Origin: Pseudoxanthomonas sp. J35
Lineage (GTDB): Bacteria; Pseudomonadota; Gammaproteobacteria; Xanthomonadales; Xanthomonadaceae
Assembly: GCF_000513995.1 (NCBI RefSeq)
Contig: NZ_AZVB01000003.1
Location: forward strand, 62,001-126,000
DNA: 64,000 nucleotides
Direction of reading: 5' to 3'
Shown here: piece after piece, positions 60,235 to 64,000 of the stretch
Position numbering within the stretch: position 1 is the stretch's first letter
Layout of the letters: every line of letters starts with the position of its first letter
The notes under the pieces: generated by a model
Seen by the model: only the letters and a program-made list of their open reading frames with translations
The model's database searches: none
Told to the model about the DNA's origin: nothing
Program-made: the position numbers and the translations under genes

Positions 60235-60308
60235 CGCTGCGGGGTTTGCCGGACCTTTGCGTCCGGCTTGTGGCTGTCTTGCCGCCCTTGCCGTTCCGCC
60301 ATCTTGAT

Positions 60309-60512
60309 GACGACAAAGGCAAAGGCAAAGGCAACCGCAAAGGCAACCGCATCAGCGTGGGCGAGCTTCGGAGGGAGCCGCGGCAGCGCGGGGGTATGGC
60401 GCATCGCGCGGTTCCGCCATCCTTGGCTCCAACGCGCGAACGCAGGCCATCCATGGCCTGCTTGCGCCATACCCCCACGCTGCCGCGTCTTCGGGCGCGT
60501 TCCGGTCGTGGC
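60309..60512. repeat. Long-hairpin repeat element, copy B, with hexanucleotide tract
   Basis: Begins with AAAGGC / AACCGC hexamers (60313-60350). Then comes an arm GCGGCAGCGCGGGGGTATGG at 60380-60399 that pairs with the inverse CCATACCCCCACGCTGCCGC at 60467-60486. A tip hairpin GCAGGCCATCCATGGCCTGC lies at 60442-60461. Same arms and flank (TCTTCGGGCGC) as copy A at 38106-38380, but a different tip sequence that still pairs. The gap 60235-60882 holds this element, a CTCTCC...GGAGAG stem near 60624 and one REPIN; no gene. Confidence 0.75.
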
Positions 60513-60659
60513 TTCGTTCGTTTCTCCCCTCTTCCTCCGGGGTGGGGCGGCATGTTTGCGCGCCGGGACGCGGAGCTGGGCAGGGGAAAGGGTGGGGATC
60601 CCGACGGCGCTGGCACACCTACCTCTCCCCAACCACTCTCCCGGCGGGAGAGGAGCCAT

Positions 60660-60735
60660 GTAGAGCGGGACTTGCCCCGCTGCTTTTCGCGCACGCCGGG
60701 ACATCCAGCGGGGAGTCGGGCGGGCCCGACTCTAC
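60660..60735. repeat. GTAG-headed REPIN
   Basis: Left unit GTAGAGCGGGACTTGCCCCG and right unit GAGTCGGGCGGGCCCGACTC+TAC. Standard spacing. It lies 148 bases upstream of the ftsE start. Confidence 0.83.
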
Positions 60736-60882
60736 GGCGCGGCGGGCGTGGCGCCTTCGGGGCGTCGGGAGCGGGGCGGGGACTCTCCCGACGGATGCGG
60801 GTCGGGGAGCAGGGGTGGTCGCTGGCCGGAAGGTCGGGTGCTGCCCTGTCGACGGGGACCCGCCGACCTGCATAATCGCCGC

Positions 60883-61565
<683 letters not shown>

Positions 61566-61569
<4 letters not shown>

Positions 61570-62540
61570 ACGCCGCGACCAGGCCCGCCCGCGGCAACGG
61601 CGCCGCTCCCGCATCCCCGTCGCGGCTGCGCGTGTGGTTCGACCAGCACGTGCACAGCCTGGCCTTCAGCCTCGGCCGCGCGCTGCGCAAGCCGTGGGCG
61701 ACGCTGCTGACAGTGGCGGTGATGGGGCTGGCCCTGGCGCTGCCGCTGGGCCTGTCGATCGTGATGGACAACCTGCGCCACTTCGCCGGCAGCGTGCAGG
61801 AGTCGCGCGAGATCAACCTGTTCCTGAAGGTGGACGTGGACGCGAAGGGCGCGGCGAAGCTGGCCGACACGCTGCGCGCGCGCGGCGATGTGGCCGCGGT
61901 GGAGCTGCGAACCCCGGAGCAGGCGCTGGAGGAATTCCGCCGCAGCAGCGGGCTGGGCGATGCGCTGGACGTGCTCGGCGGCAATCCGCTGCCGAGCCTG
62001 CTGGTGGTGACCCCGGCCGCCGGCGACAGCGCCGCCGATGCGCGCCTGGCCCAGGCGCTGGAGGCGCTGCCGGAAGCCGACCTGGTCCAGCACGACGCGG
62101 TCTGGCGCCGGCGCCTGGATGCCTGGCTGGCGTTCGGCCAGCGCGTGGTCCTGGTGCTGTCGCTGCTGCTGGGGCTGGGCGCGCTGCTGGTGGTCGGCAA
62201 CACCGTGCGCCTGGACATCCAGGCGCGGCGCGAGGAAATCGGCGTGCTGCAGCTGCTGGGCGCCAGCGACGGCTTCATCCGCCGGCCGTTCCTGTACCTC
62301 GGGGTCTGGTACGGCCTGGGCGCGGGGCTGCTGGCCCTGGCCCTGCTGGCGGGGGCGGGCGCCGCCCTGGACCAGCCGCTGGCCACCCTCACTGCCAGCT
62401 ACGGGAGCCAGTTCTCGCTCAAGGGGCTGGATGTCCTGCACGGGTCGATGGTATTGGTTGGGACCGTCCTGCTGGGGTGGCTGGGGGCTTGGGCGGTCAC
62501 TGGGCATTTCCTCCGGCAGACCCGGCCCACGGAGACCTGA
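61566..62540 (+). CDS. ftsX: Cell division membrane protein FtsX
   Basis: 324 residues. A cytoplasmic N-terminal stretch (1-50) is followed by helix 1 (about 52-75, LLTVAVMGLALALPLGLSIV), a periplasmic ECD domain (about 80-185, starting SREINLFLKVDVDAKGAAKL) that in E. coli contacts EnvC, then three helices (about 193-217, 240-265 and 295-315) with LDIQARREEIGVLQLLGASD between them. Partner of FtsE. The next gene starts in its stop codon (TGATG). Confidence 0.95.
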
Positions 62541-63370
62541 TGGCAGTCCGAGAGCTCAAGCACCTGATCAGCGATGCGCCGCGGGTGATGGTGGCCGACG
62601 GCTCGAAGCTGGTCCGCAAGCTGATCGGCGACGTGCTGCAGCGCGCGCTCCCGGGCGTGGAGGTGGTCGGCTGTGCCAGCGTCGCCGAGGCGCGCGCGGC
62701 GCTGGAGGCCGGTGCGGTCGACCTGGTCACCACCGCGCTGGCGTTGCCCGACGGCGACGGCCTGGAGCTGGCCCGCAGCGTGCGCGAGGCCGCGGGGCAG
62801 GCCTACGTGCCGGTGATCGTCGTGTCCGGCGACGCGCAGCAGCACCTGATCGAGCGCCGCTTCACCGAGTTCGTCACCGACTACTTCGACAAGTCGCTGG
62901 GCCACGACGCGCTGGCCGAGTTCATCCGCGGCTACGTGCAGCCGCAGCCGATCGAAGGCGCCACCGTGCTGTACATCGAGGACAGCCGGGTGGTGGCCGA
63001 GGCGACCAAGCGCATGCTCGAGCGCCAGCAGCTCAAGGTCATCCACGTGCTCACCGCCGAGGAGGCCTTCGCGCTGCTGACCGCCGAGTCGCTGGGCCGC
63101 ATCCCCGAACGCATCGACCTGGTGCTCACCGACGTCACCCTCAAGGGCGAACTGAGCGGGCGCGACGTGGTCGAGCGCATCCGCGTCGACTTCGCCTACG
63201 GCAAGCGCCGCCTGCCGGTGCTGGTGATGACCGGCGACGGCAACCGCCACAACCAGTCCGGGCTGCTCAAGTCCGGCGCCAACGACCTGGTGCAGAAGCC
63301 GATCGAGGAACGCCTGCTGGTCACCAAGGTGCTGTTCCAGCTGCGCGTGGCCCGGCTGGAGCGCCGCTGA
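62540..63370 (+). CDS. Double-receiver response regulator without output domain
   Basis: 276 residues, two REC domains in tandem. REC1 (about 14-128) has the fold (RVMVADGSKLVRKLI ... YFDKSL), but where the phosphoacceptor Asp should be it reads DLVTTALALPDGDG, with Ala. It is therefore a pseudo-receiver. REC2 (about 140-270) is intact: acidic IEDS, phospho-Asp in DLVLTDVTLKG, Thr in LVMTGD and Lys in VQKPI. No DNA-binding, GGDEF or other effector follows, so signalling is by protein contact. The start overlaps the ftsX stop by one base, so it is translated with the division genes. Confidence 0.87.
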   Translation: MAVRELKHLISDAPRVMVADGSKLVRKLIGDVLQRALPGVEVVGCASVAEARAALEAGAVDLVTTALALPDGDGLELARSVREAAGQAYVPVIVVSGDAQQHLIERRFTEFVTDYFDKSLGHDALAEFIRGYVQPQPIEGATVLYIEDSRVVAEATKRMLERQQLKVIHVLTAEEAFALLTAESLGRIPERIDLVLTDVTLKGELSGRDVVERIRVDFAYGKRRLPVLVMTGDGNRHNQSGLLKSGANDLVQKPIEERLLVTKVLFQLRVARLERR

Positions 63371-63402
63371 CCCATGCCCATGCAGTACCCGCGGTCCGCT
63401 CG

Positions 63403-64000
63403 ATGAGCGACGTCCCCGTTTCCGTGGACGACGCGGCCGCGCGCGCGGCGATCCGGCTGGAGCCGTCGTGGAAGGACCGCATCGGCGACTGGCTGCTGCG
63501 CCCGGACATGCGCGCGCTGTCGGAGTTCCTGCGCCAGCGCAAGGCGGCCGGGGCGCGGGTCTATCCGCCCGGACCGCAGCTGTTCGCCGCGTTCGACGCC
63601 ACGCCGTTCGACCAGGTCAAGGTCGTCATCCTCGGCCAGGATCCGTACCACGGCCCGGGCCAGGCGCACGGGCTGTGCTTCTCGGTGCTGCCGGGCGTGG
63701 CGGTGCCGCCGTCGCTGGACAACATCTTCAAGGAGATCCGCCAGGAACTGGGGATCGAACGGCCCGACCACGGCTGCCTGCTGCCATGGGCGCGGCGCGG
63801 GGTGCTGCTGCTCAACGCCGTGCTGAGCGTGGAGGAGGGCCGTGCCGGCGCGCACCAGGGCAAGGGCTGGGAGGGCTTCACCGACCATGCCATCGAGACC
63901 CTGGCGCGGGAGCGCGAGGGCCTGGTGTTCCTGCTGTGGGGCAGCTACGCCCAGGCCAAGGGCAAGGTCATCGATCCGCGCCGCCACAAGGTGCTGAAGG
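63403..64000 (+). CDS. ung: Uracil-DNA glycosylase, family 1 (partial)
   Basis: Removes uracil from DNA in base excision repair. 199 codons are visible from MSDVPVSVDDAAARAAIRLE; the last 40 or so run past the right edge (family about 225-245). The water-activating motif GQDPYHGPGQAHGLCFSV is complete, and LLLNAVLSVEEG and LVFLLWGSYAQAKGKVID match the family. The leucine-loop motif (HPSPLS) lies outside the window. The start is 32 bases after the receiver protein's stop. Confidence 0.95.
   Translation, partial: MSDVPVSVDDAAARAAIRLEPSWKDRIGDWLLRPDMRALSEFLRQRKAAGARVYPPGPQLFAAFDATPFDQVKVVILGQDPYHGPGQAHGLCFSVLPGVAVPPSLDNIFKEIRQELGIERPDHGCLLPWARRGVLLLNAVLSVEEGRAGAHQGKGWEGFTDHAIETLAREREGLVFLLWGSYAQAKGKVIDPRRHKVLK

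Noticed and set aside
60748-60882. N-terminal extension of FtsE from an upstream in-frame start
   Set aside because: FtsE homologues begin at MSVLRFE; the extension runs back to just after the REPIN and is Gly/Arg-rich with no conserved text.

Overview
The window comes from a GC-rich gammaproteobacterium, most likely Xanthomonadaceae (a Lysobacter / Luteimonas / Pseudoxanthomonas-like genus rather than Xanthomonas itself; genus not resolvable here). Four things point there: a xanthomonadin-type aryl-polyene pigment cluster built on a chorismatase plus an aryl-ACP ligase; a C-rich-loop small RNA downstream of polA that resembles Xanthomonas sX13; GTAG-headed REP/REPIN repeats like those of Stenotrophomonas and relatives; and the gene orders rsmG-parA, rhlB/trxA-rho and polA-hemF. 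There are no rRNA or tRNA genes, no CRISPR array and no intact insertion sequence. The only sign of a mobile element is a broken integrase fragment.

Layout. 1-2334: a minus-strand run of phosphopantetheinyl transferase, rsmG and a partial parA, plus a small GlsB-type membrane protein. 2422-14123: housekeeping and accessory enzymes (xth, MFS pump, SDR, coniferyl aldehyde dehydrogenase, gamma carbonic anhydrase, P1 peptidase, aroE, hemB, small lipoprotein). 14331-25326: an S9 peptidase, GST, yqhA, uvrD, a universal stress protein, mntP behind a yybP-ykoY manganese riboswitch, a Tat-type aldo/keto reductase and a nucleotide-transporter-like permease. 25351-35411: an ABC exporter, DUF2782 lipoprotein, polA, the sX13-like RNA, hemF, a NUDIX hydrolase and a second S9 peptidase.

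35584-51796 is the pigment region. XanB2-like chorismatase would make the hydroxybenzoate starter, XanA2-like ligase loads it on the XanC-like ACP, and the KS/chain-length-factor pair, FabG and two hot-dog dehydratases extend the polyene. An acyltransferase, a LolA-like carrier, an MMPL transporter, a COG4648 membrane protein and a GT2 glycosyltransferase would finish and export it. A flavin enzyme carries both sequence signatures of flavin-dependent halogenases, which fits a brominated pigment. The genes form three tightly overlapping transcription units (42388 leftward, 42535 rightward, 51796 leftward) plus the separate ligase. A patatin-like lipoprotein and a serine hydrolase sit between the ligase and the rest.

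51971-64000: ycgL overlaps a large membrane-anchored ankyrin protein. These are followed by the integrase relic, rho (with a long disordered N-terminus), trxA, rhlB (with an Arg-rich tail), ftsEX, a double-receiver response regulator whose first receiver has lost its phosphoacceptor Asp, and a partial ung.

Intergenic space is dominated by three repeat families: GTAGAG-type REPINs, GTAGCCCGG-type REPs, and two copies of a roughly 200-270 bp long-hairpin element with a hexanucleotide tract. One REPIN has a second-family element nested inside it, and one REP supplies the stop codon of a gene. I saw no wholly new multi-gene system. The best leads are the halogenase-like enzyme in the pigment cluster, the sX13-like RNA, the long-hairpin repeat and the degenerate double-receiver protein.
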